Shown here: positions 5,190 to 5,911 of the stretch, in pieces | How positions within the stretch are numbered: position 1 is the stretch's first letter | How the letters are laid out: each line of letters begins with the position of its first letter | Origin: Methylococcaceae bacterium | Lineage (GTDB): Bacteria; Pseudomonadota; Gammaproteobacteria; Methylococcales; Methylomonadaceae | Direction: 5' to 3' | NCBI GenBank assembly: GCA_009925045.1 | Contig: RFQK01000101.1 | Location: 1 to 5,911 of the forward strand | DNA length: 5,911 nucleotides | Position numbers and translations under genes: made by a program | The notes under the pieces: model-generated | What the model was told of the DNA's origin: nothing | The model's input: only the letters and a program-made list of their open reading frames with translations | Databases searched by the model: none

Positions 5190-5911
5190 TCAATGTAAAT
5201 CAAGCAATAAGCGACTGCCAATCGCATGGCCAAACGAGGTGCCAAGTTTGCCAGCCAAACGATCCAAAATATGTTCTTTAGGTGTGAAGTCGACCGTGTT
5301 CTCAGTACCGAATTCGTCGCGACTGACAGAATCTACATTGCCTATGGCATCGGCAATGCCAATGTTGATGCTTTCACTGCCCGTCCAGACTAAGCCTGAA
5401 AATAACTGATTAGCGGGGGTGTCTTTTAAACGATCCCCACGACCGGCTCGAACAGCATCAATAAACTGTTGGTGAACCTGATTCAGTAAGCCTTGCATAT
5501 GCTGAGTCTCTTGAGGCTTTACCGCAGAGAAAGGATCAAGCATGGCTTTATGTTCGCCAGCTGTCAGTAAGCGACGCTCTACGCCCAGCTTATCCATGGT
5601 CTGAGTAAAGCCAAAGCCGTTCATAACCACACCGATGGAGCCAATTAAACTGGCGGGGTTAACAAAAATTTTATCGCTGGCAGCGGCGATAAAATAACCA
5701 CCTGAGGCGCAGATGTCGCCGACTACGGCATAAATGGGTAAATCCGGGTGTAGTTGCTTGAGTCGTTTGATTTCGTCATACACATAAGCTGCTTGCACAG
5801 GGCTACCGCCCGGCGAATTGATATTCAGAATAACAGCTTTGGCATTTTTATCTTTGGTGGCGCTTCGCAATGCATCAATTATGTCTTTAGCATTCGCGGG
5901 GGCATTTTCCA
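5190..5911 (-). CDS. sppA: Signal peptide peptidase SppA, 36-kDa type (family S49), N-terminus outside the window
   Basis: This membrane-anchored serine protease uses a Ser/Lys dyad to degrade cleaved signal peptides. The frame is open to the window edge, so the anchor helix and true start are missing. Numbering here starts at the TTG at 5870. Visible features are the strand and turn VILNINSPGGSP (13-24), the catalytic serine in CASGGY (S56) and GSIGVVM (77-83). The general-base lysine is in AGEHKAMLDPF (K108). The Ser-Lys spacing of 52 residues equals that of Bacillus subtilis SppA (147 to 199). The rest of the domain, with the FSGLVWTG motif and a C-terminal amphipathic stretch, is complete and ends at a TGA at 5190. 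This is the short single-domain type, not the 67-kDa E. coli type. It lies upstream of ffs on the same strand, and I see no terminator between them. Confidence 0.93.
   Translation of the reverse strand, partial: ENAPANAKDIIDALRSATKDKNAKAVILNINSPGGSPVQAAYVYDEIKRLKQLHPDLPIYAVVGDICASGGYFIAAASDKIFVNPASLIGSIGVVMNGFGFTQTMDKLGVERRLLTAGEHKAMLDPFSAVKPQETQHMQGLLNQVHQQFIDAVRAGRGDRLKDTPANQLFSGLVWTGSESINIGIADAIGNVDSVSRDEFGTENTVDFTPKEHILDRLAGKLGTSFGHAIGSRLLLDLH

Noticed and set aside
4994..5245. Minus-strand ORF of 83 codons across the sppA end and ffs.
   Set aside because: It overlaps the sppA C-terminus in another frame and runs through ffs; there is no recognisable protein content.
4999..5409. Plus-strand ORF of 136 codons opposite ffs and sppA.
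   Set aside because: It is antisense to a conserved RNA and to an S49 peptidase, and its translation has low-complexity, unrecognisable content. It is a shadow frame.

Overview
The window looks like a chromosomal segment of a gammaproteobacterium. The main evidence is the minus-strand cluster ffs (4.5S SRP RNA) - dnaX - ybaB - recR, together with a DnaX ATPase that matches the enterobacterial protein residue for residue at its catalytic and zinc positions. A GH17-GT2 beta-glucan synthase-like membrane protein points to an environmental lineage such as a pseudomonad or a methanotroph. That finer placement is an inference.

Layout. Positions 1-2267 (+) hold the 3' part of a large membrane glycosyltransferase carrying a GH17 domain. 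A 280-bp AT-rich intergenic region follows, with a sigma70-type promoter and a long leader for a CspA-family cold-shock gene (2548-2757, +). A hairpin at 2773-2799, with a T tract on each strand, separates this gene from the convergent minus-strand operon. Read in its own direction, the minus strand starts with the C-terminal part of an SppA-type signal peptide peptidase (5911-5190), followed by a promoter, ffs (about 5101-4992), dnaX, ybaB and recR.

The striking point is that two of the three protein genes of the operon are broken in the same way. dnaX reads perfectly through the ATPase and collar domains to about residue 348. It then loses the linker and DnaB-binding region, and the polymerase-binding tail resumes in another frame. 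recR loses about 65 codons: three of the four zinc-finger cysteines, the start of the Toprim domain, and the reading frame. ybaB between them is intact. Everything outside the two junctions is well conserved, so either the deletions are very recent or the sequence was misassembled. Because full-length DnaX is normally essential, an artefact must be excluded first. No CRISPR array, insertion sequence or tRNA gene was seen, and I found no convincing new multi-gene system.
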